Program-made: the position numbers and the translations under genes
The notes under the pieces: model-generated
The model's input: the letters and a program-made list of their open reading frames with translations, nothing else
Databases searched by the model: none
What the model was told of the DNA's origin: nothing
From: Butyrivibrio sp. WCD3002
GTDB lineage: Bacteria > Bacillota > Clostridia > Lachnospirales > Lachnospiraceae
DNA length: 64,000 bases
Direction: 5' to 3'
Assembly (NCBI RefSeq): GCF_000424265.1
Contig: NZ_KE384154.1
Coordinates: 32,180 to 96,179, forward strand
Shown here: positions 8,625 to 17,597 of the stretch, piece after piece
Position numbering within the stretch: position 1 is the first letter of the stretch
Layout of the letters: each line of letters opens with the position of its first letter

Positions 8625-9772
8625 AATATGTAAAAAACCGTAAAAACAAATTTCATATACGGGAAGAGGACGCCATAGGCGCGCTTTCAGAGGTACTTAA
8701 CTCTCAGGGTAAGGATACTCATTTTCTGATTTCCTTTGACGGCGCAGTTTATGACAGATCTAAAAAAGCAGGCACCTACTCTCTTGATATTTGTATATGC
8801 CTGTGCCTTTCCATGCTGGTGCTTATCCTCACATCTCCTGTTCTGCTCTTTGCACTGCCGGAGGGTCATGCCATAGATATCGACAGAAGGCTTGCCGCTG
8901 AGGTGATGGCAGATGAATCCAACTATGACACATCCCTGCTCGTAAAGGGAGCCCGTGACAACACGCCCCTTTGCCTCGTTCCCACAGCTGACGGAACAAG
9001 CACCTACTCAAATCCTTACGTCTATGTGGATGCATCAAATACAGGTCAGGGCTATGTGATAATCCACTATACCGGGGAATCAGAGAAGGTTAAGCTGAGG
9101 ATCACAGGGCCTGAAGAGATCACCTACACCTACGACATGGCGACAGGCGGCGGAAAGGATGAGGTTTTCCCGCTTCAGCAGGGGGATGGCACATACCTTA
9201 TCGCGGTGTTTGAAAATATCGAGGGTCTTCAGTACGCAACAGTATTTTCCCAGGAGATAGAGGCTACCATAGATGATGAGTTTTTACCCTTCCTCTATCC
9301 CAATCAGTACGTGACCTTCAATGCTGACAATCAGGCAATCGACTATGCAGAGTACCTTGCATATACGGCAAACACGGACCTTGACGTGGTATCGAATGTT
9401 TACAACTCGCTTATTACCAGCATGTCCTACGACTACCACGAGGCGGAAACCGTTGAGAGCGGATATCTTCCGGAAATCGACGAGGTTCTGACAACGGGAA
9501 AAGGCATCTGCATCGACTATGCGGTTCTGATGACGGCAATGCTCAGAAGCCAGCGGATTCCAACCAGAATGGAGGTTGGCTATGCAGGAACCGCTTACCA
9601 CGCATGGCTTAGTACTTATATAACGGATATTGGCTGGATAAACGGAATGATACAGTTTGACGGCAAGGAGTGGTCTCTTATGGATCCCACCTTTGCTTCA
9701 ACTACAGATACCAAGAAGCTTGCAAACTTTATAGGCGACGGAAAAAACTATAAGACAAAATATATCTATTAG
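8621..9772 (+). CDS. membrane-anchored transglutaminase-like protein
   Basis: The 383-residue product has a basic cytoplasmic N-terminus of about 50 residues, one membrane segment (about 57-80, DICICLCLSMLVLILTSPVL) and a large extracytoplasmic part. The C-terminal domain is of the transglutaminase-like cysteine peptidase type. Cys is in GKGICIDYAVLMTAMLR (about 297), His in YHAWLS (about 327) and Asp in LMDPTF (about 352), so the triad is complete. Such domains cut or cross-link peptides at the cell surface. The N-terminus overlaps the sigma-like gene by 4 bases, indicating coupled translation. Its place with pilin-like genes suggests processing or cross-linking of the exported fibre, but that is inference. 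Confidence 0.85.
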   Translation: MKYVKNRKNKFHIREEDAIGALSEVLNSQGKDTHFLISFDGAVYDRSKKAGTYSLDICICLCLSMLVLILTSPVLLFALPEGHAIDIDRRLAAEVMADESNYDTSLLVKGARDNTPLCLVPTADGTSTYSNPYVYVDASNTGQGYVIIHYTGESEKVKLRITGPEEITYTYDMATGGGKDEVFPLQQGDGTYLIAVFENIEGLQYATVFSQEIEATIDDEFLPFLYPNQYVTFNADNQAIDYAEYLAYTANTDLDVVSNVYNSLITSMSYDYHEAETVESGYLPEIDEVLTTGKGICIDYAVLMTAMLRSQRIPTRMEVGYAGTAYHAWLSTYITDIGWINGMIQFDGKEWSLMDPTFASTTDTKKLANFIGDGKNYKTKYIY

Positions 9773-9783
9773 GGAGACACGAT

Positions 9784-10833
9784 ATGAAAGCCTCTTCAAA
9801 GAAATTTTCAGATTACGAAATATCAGTATTTTGCAGACAGATGGCACTTCTTATTAAGGCCGGTATAGCCCCTGTTGAAAGCATAGAGATAATGCTTCAG
9901 GACTTTAAGTTTGAGGGTGATGATGCCGTTCTTAAGACCATCCTGCAGATCCTGCATTCGGGAGAAAAATTCCATATAGCCCTGCAGATGTCCGGCGCCT
10001 TTCCGGGCTACGTTATCCACATGGTTACAATCGGTGAAGAGTCCGGTGATCTTGACCTTGTAATGGACTCCCTTGCGGACTACTACGAGCGTGAAGAGAC
10101 CATAAGGCAAAATATCGTGGGGGCTATCTCCTATCCTCTTATCATGATAGGAATGATGCTTGTTGTTATCATCGTTTTGATAACAAGGGTACTCCCCATC
10201 TTTGGTCAGGTATTTGCACAGCTTGGAACCAGCATGAACAGCTTTTCAAATTCCCTTCTGAGTATCGGAATTTCCTTAAAAAACTACTCTGCTGTTTTCA
10301 TAATTATTCTTGCAATTGCAGCAGGTCTTTGCGTTTTCTTTGTTAAAACAAACAAGGGTCGCGAGGTTTTTCATAAAATCGGAATGCACATTCCTCCTAT
10401 CCGCAAGATCTACGACGAAGTTGCAACCACCCGCTTTGCAAACGGTATGGTTCTCACCTTATCAAGCGGAATGGACACCTATGAGGGCCTTCGCCTTGTA
10501 AGTAATCTTGTGGATTCAGAGTCTATGTCAGCAAAAATAGATACCTGCAGGTCTCTTATCGCAGGCGGAAGCAGCTTCCCCGAGGCTCTTCAGGCATCAG
10601 GAATCCTGAACCGCTTCTATTCAAGGATGGTATCAATAGGTTTTACCTCAGGCTCCATGGACGTTGTAATGAAGCAGATCGCAAACCGCTACGCCGAGGA
10701 AACCCAGCGCAAAATGTACGCATTTATCGCTGTCCTTGAGCCCACCCTTGTAATCATTCTCTCACTGGTTGTAGGAATGATTTTGTTATCGGTAATTCTC
10801 CCTCTTATGGGAATCATGTCATCAATAGGTTGA
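9784..10833 (+). CDS. type II secretion/type IV pilus inner-membrane protein (GspF/PilC family)
   Basis: A 349-residue polytopic membrane protein with the duplicated GspF domain. The first copy covers about 12-135, with FCRQMALLIKAGIAPVESI, and the second about 215-340, with TTRFANGMVLTLSSGMDTYEGL. Three hydrophobic segments lie at about 116-140, 165-185 and 320-345. In type II secretion and type IV pili this protein anchors the assembly ATPase and builds the platform. Here no GspE/PilB-type ATPase, secretin or prepilin peptidase is encoded in the window, so partners must lie elsewhere. A clear GGGAG ribosome-binding site precedes ATG 9784, 11 bases after the transglutaminase stop. Confidence 0.9.
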   Translation: MKASSKKFSDYEISVFCRQMALLIKAGIAPVESIEIMLQDFKFEGDDAVLKTILQILHSGEKFHIALQMSGAFPGYVIHMVTIGEESGDLDLVMDSLADYYEREETIRQNIVGAISYPLIMIGMMLVVIIVLITRVLPIFGQVFAQLGTSMNSFSNSLLSIGISLKNYSAVFIIILAIAAGLCVFFVKTNKGREVFHKIGMHIPPIRKIYDEVATTRFANGMVLTLSSGMDTYEGLRLVSNLVDSESMSAKIDTCRSLIAGGSSFPEALQASGILNRFYSRMVSIGFTSGSMDVVMKQIANRYAEETQRKMYAFIAVLEPTLVIILSLVVGMILLSVILPLMGIMSSIG

Positions 10834-10838
10834 TTTAG

Positions 10839-11195
10839 ATGGAAGAGATTTATATCGGAAAAAGAGGAAACAGAATATCGAGACTCACCTCTACGCTGGT
10901 TTATTTTCTGATAATCGTAGCGCTTATTGTCATCTTTTTTAACGGCATAGAAGGTATCAGCAAAACAAACATTGATAAGCAGGAAGTCAGCCTTTCTGAA
11001 GCCATAAACCGTGACATTATTCAGTGCTACTGTCTTGAGGGAATTTATCCTCCAAGCCTTGATTATCTTGAGCAGCACTATGGCCTTTTATATGACAAGG
11101 AGCTGTTCTTTGTGGACTATAGGCCCATAGCTTCAAATATTTACCCTGATGTGACCATCATCCGTATTCAGGGCGATACTAAAAAGGATTTGTAA
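10839..11195 (+). CDS. small membrane-anchored protein of the pilin-like operon
   Basis: A 118-residue protein with one hydrophobic segment at about 20-40 (STLVYFLIIVALIVIFFNGI) and an extracytoplasmic C-terminal domain that contains the pair CYC (about 63-65). It lacks a clear prepilin cleavage motif (a Gly followed by a hydrophobic stretch with Glu at +5). I do not recognise a family. Position, size and topology resemble minor pilins or their anchoring proteins. It starts 5 bases after the GspF-like gene and ends 6 bases before the next gene. Confidence 0.7.
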   Translation: MEEIYIGKRGNRISRLTSTLVYFLIIVALIVIFFNGIEGISKTNIDKQEVSLSEAINRDIIQCYCLEGIYPPSLDYLEQHYGLLYDKELFFVDYRPIASNIYPDVTIIRIQGDTKKDL

Positions 11196-11201
11196 TTTTT
11201 T

Positions 11202-11705
11202 ATGAAAAAGGAAAGCCACGAAAGACACATAATCGATATGATCTTCGTCGTAGCTCTGCTGTTTTTGTTTGCCATGAGCGCTCTTATGCTGATCGCCATC
11301 GGCTCAAGTATTTACAGCAGGGGTGTTTCCAGTATGCAAAAAAACTATGACAGAAGGACCGCCTACGCCTATATCACTGAAAAGCTAAGGCAGAACGATG
11401 CAGAGGGAAATGTCTCAACAGACACCTTCAATAAGTCAGGTGCCATCCGCATCGACAGCACAGAAGGCGGCAGGGATTATGTGACCTATATCTATGACTA
11501 TGAAGGCGCTCTTATGGAAATAAAGGCAAGGGCAGATGTTGAAAATCTGCTGCCTGAAACCGGTCAGAAAATCATGGACATAGACAGTCTTGAGATAAAC
11601 ACCCTTGGAGGCGGAATCCTCCAGATAACCGTCGTATTAACAGATGGTGAAGAGATAACCTTCGTAACCTCGAAAAGATCCGAAAAAGGACAGACAGGCA
11701 CATGA
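11202..11705 (+). CDS. membrane-anchored protein, probably DUF4860 family
   Basis: The 167-residue product has an N-terminal membrane segment (about 13-38, IFVVALLFLFAMSALMLIAI) and an extracytoplasmic domain, and it resembles the DUF4860 proteins found beside GspF-like genes in Clostridia. The family assignment is from memory. The mature domain has the long-helix-then-beta look of a pseudopilin, including YDRRTAYAYITEKLRQND after the membrane helix. Its stop overlaps the next start by 4 bases (ATGA), so translation is coupled. Function is unknown beyond the pilin-like context. Confidence 0.7.
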   Translation: MKKESHERHIIDMIFVVALLFLFAMSALMLIAIGSSIYSRGVSSMQKNYDRRTAYAYITEKLRQNDAEGNVSTDTFNKSGAIRIDSTEGGRDYVTYIYDYEGALMEIKARADVENLLPETGQKIMDIDSLEINTLGGGILQITVVLTDGEEITFVTSKRSEKGQTGT

Positions 11706-12286
11706 ACAGAAATCAGCACAATAAAACAAGTCTCTTTCTCATGGAGCTCATAATTGCCATTTTGTTTTTTGCTGTTGCCAGCACTATTTGTGTACGCCTT
11801 TTTGTGTCCGCTCATCTCCTCTCTCAGGAATCAATTGGCATAAACAATTCGGTTTTGTGGATTCAGAATCTGTCTGAGGTTTTTAACGGTAAAAAAGGAA
11901 AACTGAAGGATATAGCAGACTTTTATTCAGTATCCTCTGTAGTCCTGGTATCCTCCGAGGAGAATCCGGAGATAGGGACCTTAGTTATGTTCTTTGACAA
12001 GGACTGGGAGGTTATAGATTATCCCCTAAGCGACGGCGCTCCTGAGGGTGCAAAATACGAGCTTATGCTGACTGTATCGCAGCTCCCTGCATCGGAAGTT
12101 TATGCTGACTGCGGCAGTACTGATGAATACACAGGAAATGCGCTTAAGGGCGATATTTATATTCTTAATCTCCCTGATTCCGAGATTATTGGCGAAGCGC
12201 CGGATGCTTCTGATCCCTTACTGATAATGTCCAGAAGCGTCGACTACTATACAGGTAACATGGAGGCTATAACGGATGAACCGTGA
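11702..12286 (+). CDS. pilin-like membrane protein
   Basis: A 194-residue protein that starts with a short polar leader and a hydrophobic helix containing an early Glu (SLFLMELIIAILFFAVAST, about 10-28), as in type IV prepilins. The residue before the helix is Ser rather than the usual Gly, so cleavage by a standard prepilin peptidase is uncertain. The extracytoplasmic part shows no cysteine pattern or domain I recognise. It overlaps its upstream neighbour by 4 bases and its downstream neighbour by 11 bases, so it is firmly part of the operon. Confidence 0.7.
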   Translation: MNRNQHNKTSLFLMELIIAILFFAVASTICVRLFVSAHLLSQESIGINNSVLWIQNLSEVFNGKKGKLKDIADFYSVSSVVLVSSEENPEIGTLVMFFDKDWEVIDYPLSDGAPEGAKYELMLTVSQLPASEVYADCGSTDEYTGNALKGDIYILNLPDSEIIGEAPDASDPLLIMSRSVDYYTGNMEAITDEP

Positions 12287-12716
12287 TTCAATAAATTCAA
12301 CACATATAGGCGCAGCTTCCATAATGCTTATCTTCATGGTTCTGGGCCTCATATCCTTTGCTACTCTTACCTTTGTTAATTCAAGGGCGGACTTTGTGCT
12401 TAGCAGCAAAATGAAGCAAAGGAGCGACAGCTACTATGATGCCTGCCACCGGGCCAATGCCTTTATAGCAAAAACGGCATCCTCCTTAGAAAAAAGCTAC
12501 ATGCTCTCTTCCTCAGAGGACGCCTTCTATAACATGGTTGGAGCTGAAAGCTTCTCAGAGAGTTTTCCCATAAATGATACTCAGACTCTGGATATAACCG
12601 TAATTCCTACATATCCCGATGCAAGTGATGAGCCGGTTTACACCGTCACCTCCTACCGGGTTGTAACCCATGATGATAAGATTGAACTGGACCAGAGACT
12701 TCCTGTTATGCGGTAA
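12276..12716 (+). CDS. small membrane-anchored protein, last gene of the pilin-like operon
   Basis: A 146-residue protein with an N-terminal membrane helix (about 11-35, GAASIMLIFMVLGLISFATL) and a soluble extracytoplasmic domain. It resembles the minor pilin-assembly proteins (PilX-like in plan, not by a motif I can name). The start overlaps the previous gene by 11 bases. The 3' end overlaps the convergent ABC transporter gene by 11 bases, so no terminator can lie between the two operons and their transcripts must overlap. Confidence 0.68.
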   Translation: MNRDSINSTHIGAASIMLIFMVLGLISFATLTFVNSRADFVLSSKMKQRSDSYYDACHRANAFIAKTASSLEKSYMLSSSEDAFYNMVGAESFSESFPINDTQTLDITVIPTYPDASDEPVYTVTSYRVVTHDDKIELDQRLPVMR

Positions 12717-14643
12717 CCATCTCCGGCTTGTTTCCGGTGTAGAGCTGGTAATAACGCTGCTTCTTGGCGATCAGCTCGTCATGGTTACCCATCTCTACAA
12801 TTCTTCCCTGCTCGAGTACCACGATCACATCACTGTTTTTAACTGTGGACAGACGATGCGCAATGACAAAGGTTGTTCTGTCTTTCATGAGCTTGTCCAT
12901 ACCATCCTGAACAATTTTCTCTGTACGGGTATCGATTGAGCTTGTAGCCTCATCAAGGATAAGTACAGGAGGATTTGCGATAGCTGCTCTTGCAATTGCA
13001 AGGAGCTGTCTCTGACCCTGTGACAGGTTTGCGCCGTCACCTGTAAGCATTGTGTTATAGCCCTCAGGAAGACGCTTTATAAAGCTGTGAGCGTTTGCAA
13101 GCTTAGCTGCTGCAACAACCTCTTCATGAGTGGCATCAAGCTTACCATAGCGGATATTCTCTTCAACTGTTCCTGTGAAAAGATGTGTATCCTGAAGTAC
13201 TATTCCAAGAGATTTTCTAAGGTCCGGCTTCTTTATCTTGTTGATATTGATGTTGTCATATCTGATCTTTCCATCCTGAATATCATAGAAGCGGTTTATA
13301 AGGTTAGTGATGGTGGTCTTACCTGCACCGGTTGAACCTACAAGTGCTACCTTCTGTCCCGGCTTAGCGTGAAGCACAATGTTGTGAAGAACCATCTTTT
13401 CATCGGTATAACCAAAGTCCACATCGTTAAAGGTAACATCACCCTCCATGGGCTGATATGTGGTTGTGCCCTCAGCCTTGTGGTAATGCTTCCATGCCCA
13501 GTGTCCTGTATACTCCTTGGACTCAACGATCTTGCCATCCTCCATCTTGGAATTAACAAGCATTACATAGCCTTCATCGGTCTCAGGCTTTTCATCAAGA
13601 AGAGCGAAAATTCTCTCTGCGCCTGCAAGTGCCATGATAATACTGTTAAACTGCATGGACACCTGGTTTATAGGCATTGAGAAGTTCTTGTTAAAGGTAA
13701 GGAAGCTTGCAAGTCCTCCGACCGTAAAGCCAAGGTACTGGTTAAGGGCAATAGCACCGCCCACGATGGCACATACTACATAGCTTAAGTTACCAAGCTG
13801 TGTATTTATGGGGCCAAGGATATTTGAAAATACGTTAGCCTTATATGCACTCTGGAAAAGCTCTTCGTTAAGCTCATCGAATCTCTCGATTGCCTGCTGC
13901 TCGTGGCAGAACACCTTAACTACCTTCTGTCCTGTCATCATCTCTTCGATGTATCCGTTAAGGCTACCAAGGTTCTTCTGCTGAGCTACGAAGTTTTTAC
14001 CTGATGCTCCTGTTGCCTTTGCTGTTACAAAGAGCATAATGGCAACCATCAGAATTGTAACTATCGTCAGCGGAACACTGAGGATAACCATTGATATAAA
14101 CACGCTGACGATGGTGATTGCACTGTTTAGCATCTGAGGGATACTCATTGAGATCATCTGTCTTAAGGTATCGATATCGTTGGTGTAGATTGACATGATA
14201 TCGCCGTGGGCATGAGTATCAAAATATTTGATTGGAAGTGATTCCATGTGTTCAAAGAGCTCAAGTCTTAAATTCTTAAGTGTTCCCTGTCCCACATAGA
14301 TCATGAGTCTCGCCTGAACAAAGGAAGCTATAACACCGAGACCGTAGAAAATAACTACTCTTCCGATTGCTCCTGCAAGAGGTCCAAAATCGGGATTTTC
14401 CTGTCCGATCAGGGGTGTTATGTAGCTGTCGATAAGTGTCTTTGTAAACATGGTTCCCTGCACGCTTGCAACAACAGTAAGAATAATGCAGACAACTACA
14501 AGTACCATGTGAATGCCGTAGTCTTTAAATACATAAGACATCAGCCTTTTAAATAATTTTCCGGGATTTTTTATCTTGGGTCTTGGTCCCATTCCGCGTC
14601 TGGCGCCGGGGCCACGGACTTCTTTTACCTTCTCTTCTGCCAT
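12706..14643 (-). CDS. ABC exporter half-transporter with consensus ATPase site
   Basis: The 645-residue product fuses six membrane segments (about 45-340) to a nucleotide-binding domain. Walker A GSTGAGKTT, Q-loop VLQDTHLF, signature LSQGQRQ, Walker B VLILDEATSSID and the switch His in IAHRLSTV are all normal. A basic, proline-rich N-terminus and a roughly 45-residue insertion before the ATPase domain (MEDGKIVESKEYTGHW) set it apart from its partner. The gene lies 45 bases downstream of the second half-transporter, which has a degenerate site, so the pair should form a heterodimeric multidrug- or lipid-type exporter like BmrCD/TM287-288. The substrate is unknown. The start has a GGAGG ribosome-binding site. 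Confidence 0.9.
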   Translation of the reverse strand: MAEEKVKEVRGPGARRGMGPRPKIKNPGKLFKRLMSYVFKDYGIHMVLVVVCIILTVVASVQGTMFTKTLIDSYITPLIGQENPDFGPLAGAIGRVVIFYGLGVIASFVQARLMIYVGQGTLKNLRLELFEHMESLPIKYFDTHAHGDIMSIYTNDIDTLRQMISMSIPQMLNSAITIVSVFISMVILSVPLTIVTILMVAIMLFVTAKATGASGKNFVAQQKNLGSLNGYIEEMMTGQKVVKVFCHEQQAIERFDELNEELFQSAYKANVFSNILGPINTQLGNLSYVVCAIVGGAIALNQYLGFTVGGLASFLTFNKNFSMPINQVSMQFNSIIMALAGAERIFALLDEKPETDEGYVMLVNSKMEDGKIVESKEYTGHWAWKHYHKAEGTTTYQPMEGDVTFNDVDFGYTDEKMVLHNIVLHAKPGQKVALVGSTGAGKTTITNLINRFYDIQDGKIRYDNININKIKKPDLRKSLGIVLQDTHLFTGTVEENIRYGKLDATHEEVVAAAKLANAHSFIKRLPEGYNTMLTGDGANLSQGQRQLLAIARAAIANPPVLILDEATSSIDTRTEKIVQDGMDKLMKDRTTFVIAHRLSTVKNSDVIVVLEQGRIVEMGNHDELIAKKQRYYQLYTGNKPEMVTA

Positions 14644-14688
14644 TTATATTAACCTCCGCTTAATAAGGATGTTCTTCACATCACTAAG

Positions 14689-16437
14689 TTATGACTTTTC
14701 ATCAAAGTCAGCATCGCCGCTGCTGCCAACCTGAGATTCATAAACTTCCCTGTAAATCTCGTTGTTCTTAACAAGCTCATCATGTGTTCCGAAGCCGTTA
14801 ACCTTACCGTCATCCATAACAATGATGCGGTCGCAGTCCTGAACACTTGATATTCTCTGTGCGATTATAAGCTTTGTGGTACCGGGTATTTCCTCGGCAA
14901 AAGCTTTTCTGATTTTAGCATCTGTAGCTGTATCTACAGCACTTGTTGAATCATCGAGAATCAGGATCTTGGGCTTTTTAAGAAGTGCTCTTGCAATACA
15001 AAGTCTCTGTCTCTGACCACCTGATACGTTGGTTCCGCCCTGCTCTATAACTGTGTTATAGCCATCGGGGAATCTCTCAATAAACTCATCTGCGCAGGCA
15101 AGCTTGCAGGCTCTTTTTATTTCCTCCTCGCTTGCATTTGCATCTCCCCAGCGAAGGTTGTCATAGATTGTTCCGCTAAAGAGTACGTTTTTCTGAAGTA
15201 CAACGGATACCTGATTTCTAAGAGCTTCCATATCGTAGTCTCTTACGTCAACTCCGCCGACCTTTATGCTTCCCTTTGTGACGTCGTAAAGTCTGCTTAT
15301 AAGGTTAACAAGGGATGATTTTGCCGAACCTGTTCCACCGATGATTCCGATGGTCTCACCGGATTTAATGCTGATATCGATATCCTTAAGTACAGGCTCC
15401 TCTGAATCGCTTGTATATGCGAAATCTACGTGTTCGAAATCAATGCTTCCATCCTTTACTTCCATGATGGGATCCTTGGGATTGCCAAGGCTTGTCTCTT
15501 CATCAATAACCTCTGCAATTCTTCTGGCACTTGCCTGTGACATTGTAACCATTACAAAGATCATAGACAGCATCATAAGGCTCATGAGGATGTTCATGCA
15601 GTAGGTAAGAAGACTCATCATCTCACCTGTTGTAAGATCCCCTGCAACTATCATGTGGGCACCGATCCAGCTGATAAGAAGAATGCAGGCATAAACAGTA
15701 CCTGTCATGATAGGGCCGTTTAATGTAACGACCTTCTCTGCTCTTACAAACATCTCGTAGATATTAAGGGCAGCGATCTTGAACTTGTTGTTTTCATACT
15801 CTTCACGTACGTATGCCTTAACAACTCGGATAGCAGATACGTTCTCCTGAACGCTTTCGTTGAGGCTGTCGTACTTTTCAAATACCTGCTTGAAGTACTT
15901 GGTGGCATTGTTCATGATAAACACAATCACTATGCCAAGGAAAATAACAGCAATAAGGTAGATGCTTGCAAGCTTTGCGTTTATGATAAATGACATTACC
16001 ATAGCTACAACCATGGATGCAGGCGCTCTCATTGCCATTCTGAGTATCATCTGGAATGCATTCTGAATGTTGGAAACATCTGTGGTAAGTCTTGTTACAA
16101 GACCTGAAGATGAAAATTTGTCGATATTTGCAAAGGAAAAGGTCTGAATGTTATCAAACATCTTTTTCCTGAGATTGCGGGCAAAGCCTGTAGATGCCTT
16201 TGCTCCGAATACTGCGCCGCCAAGACCTGACAAAAGGCCAAAGAGCGCAACGAGAATCATGATGATACCTGTTCTTACTATGTAGGCCATGTTCCCGCCA
16301 TTTATTCCCAGATCAACCATCCTTCCCATGAGTACGGGGATTATCATCTCTGCGATGACTTCACCGATCATACAGATGGGAGTAAGGATACTGGGAAGCT
16401 TAAATTCATGTAATTCCCCTAAAAGTTTTTTTACCAT
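14689..16437 (-). CDS. ABC exporter half-transporter with degenerate ATPase site
   Basis: The 582-residue product has six membrane segments (about 15-300) and a C-terminal ATPase domain. Walker A is GGTGSAKSS and the signature is VSGGQRQR. The Walker B region reads ILILDDSTSAVD, with Asp replacing the catalytic Glu, and the switch residue is Gln (IIAQRISSV) rather than His. This is the usual pattern for the non-catalytic half of heterodimeric exporters and not damage. It pairs with the consensus half encoded just downstream. It follows the DUF4317 gene by 15 bases, so all four genes of 12.7-18.2 kb look like one transcript. Confidence 0.9.
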   Translation of the reverse strand: MVKKLLGELHEFKLPSILTPICMIGEVIAEMIIPVLMGRMVDLGINGGNMAYIVRTGIIMILVALFGLLSGLGGAVFGAKASTGFARNLRKKMFDNIQTFSFANIDKFSSSGLVTRLTTDVSNIQNAFQMILRMAMRAPASMVVAMVMSFIINAKLASIYLIAVIFLGIVIVFIMNNATKYFKQVFEKYDSLNESVQENVSAIRVVKAYVREEYENNKFKIAALNIYEMFVRAEKVVTLNGPIMTGTVYACILLISWIGAHMIVAGDLTTGEMMSLLTYCMNILMSLMMLSMIFVMVTMSQASARRIAEVIDEETSLGNPKDPIMEVKDGSIDFEHVDFAYTSDSEEPVLKDIDISIKSGETIGIIGGTGSAKSSLVNLISRLYDVTKGSIKVGGVDVRDYDMEALRNQVSVVLQKNVLFSGTIYDNLRWGDANASEEEIKRACKLACADEFIERFPDGYNTVIEQGGTNVSGGQRQRLCIARALLKKPKILILDDSTSAVDTATDAKIRKAFAEEIPGTTKLIIAQRISSVQDCDRIIVMDDGKVNGFGTHDELVKNNEIYREVYESQVGSSGDADFDEKS

Positions 16438-16452
16438 ACTTCTGTCCTCTCT

Positions 16453-17592
16453 TTACTGTCCCTGAAGAATCGTCCTTACGTTTATTCCGTTTACCTCTAT
16501 ATGATCATCTACCGCGATAACAAGGCACTGTCTGCCATCGATTATTCTGGACTCCACAAGATCCGTCCTGTCGGGATTGACCTTGATAACTACATCCGGA
16601 GCCTTAATGTCGAATTTCCTTGTGTTTGCAATGTTTGAGGCAAGAAGAGGCATCTCATCCTCGCCGGCAATTTTCTCGTAATTCTGATCAAAATATTCCA
16701 TGCGCTCTTCAGATACGCCGCTGTCCTTAAGAAGGTGCTTTACATCCTCTTTTCCAAGCTCGAAGGGCTCATCATCATCCTCATGGTCCTCCATCATGGT
16801 TGCAAGATTTTCATGGACATTACGCATAACGTCGTAGTCCGCCTGATCACCGATGGTCTCCTCAACAAGTGCATTGAAAAGATCCTTCTGCTCAGGAGCT
16901 GACATGGGAGATCTGCCTCCAAAAAGTGCCTCTACAAACTCAGGCTGAAGGTCCTCAGGCTTTTTCGTAAAGTAGAGCATGTTGTGGATGTCGGCATTTC
17001 TCTCGATAAATGCAGGGAAAAGGAAGCCCTTTGTGGGACCGTCCACTACCCAGTCACGGAATCTGTCCTCGATCTCATTTGTCCTCTCATTGTAGCCAAG
17101 GGCAGCCTTGGACAGGGTCACAGGGCAGATGCTGCAAAGGATGTAATCATAGATATTATCAGAGGAATCCTCCATCTCTATTCCATCCTTAGTGACACCG
17201 GGAATATCATAAATCGCATGTACAAGGATTATATAATAGTTCTCGGCGTTGATGTAATTAGAAATTATTTTGTCGTAGAATTCATCGATGAGTGAATCGT
17301 CCTCAAGATGGCTGTCACGAAGGCGCAGTAAGAACTCCTGTGTTCCACCCACGCTTTCCTGATCAACCGGGAATTCAAGACCAATCAGACTTCTTCCAAA
17401 GACACCGGAAAGAGTATGCTTGAAGATATCAAGATATTTGAACATCTCCTCTTCCGGGATAGAGCCAAACGCTTTTTTGAAAACAAGACGCTTATTTTTC
17501 TCGTAATCAACATAACACCCGCAGATGTGATCGATAGTACATCTGTCGGGTGTGAATTGTTTCCTTATTTCAAGTACTTCTGCTTTGTTCAT
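16453..17592 (-). CDS. DUF4317 family protein
   Basis: The 379-residue, acidic, probably cytoplasmic protein begins with MNKAEVLEIRKQFTPDRCTI, the characteristic N-terminus of DUF4317 proteins, which are widespread in Lachnospiraceae and have no known function. No membrane segment or catalytic motif is evident. An acidic stretch (EDHEDDDEPFELG) lies near residue 275. It starts 5 bases after the CheC/FliY-like gene, with the ribosome-binding site GGAGAG before ATG 17592. Confidence 0.85.
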   Translation of the reverse strand: MNKAEVLEIRKQFTPDRCTIDHICGCYVDYEKNKRLVFKKAFGSIPEEEMFKYLDIFKHTLSGVFGRSLIGLEFPVDQESVGGTQEFLLRLRDSHLEDDSLIDEFYDKIISNYINAENYYIILVHAIYDIPGVTKDGIEMEDSSDNIYDYILCSICPVTLSKAALGYNERTNEIEDRFRDWVVDGPTKGFLFPAFIERNADIHNMLYFTKKPEDLQPEFVEALFGGRSPMSAPEQKDLFNALVEETIGDQADYDVMRNVHENLATMMEDHEDDDEPFELGKEDVKHLLKDSGVSEERMEYFDQNYEKIAGEDEMPLLASNIANTRKFDIKAPDVVIKVNPDRTDLVESRIIDGRQCLVIAVDDHIEVNGINVRTILQGQ

Positions 17593-17597
17593 TAAAA

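Noticed and set aside
14689..16437. ABC half-transporter as a pseudogene because of LDDSTS and the missing switch His
   Set aside because: These changes are the normal pattern of the non-catalytic partner in heterodimeric exporters, and the partner with a consensus site is adjacent.
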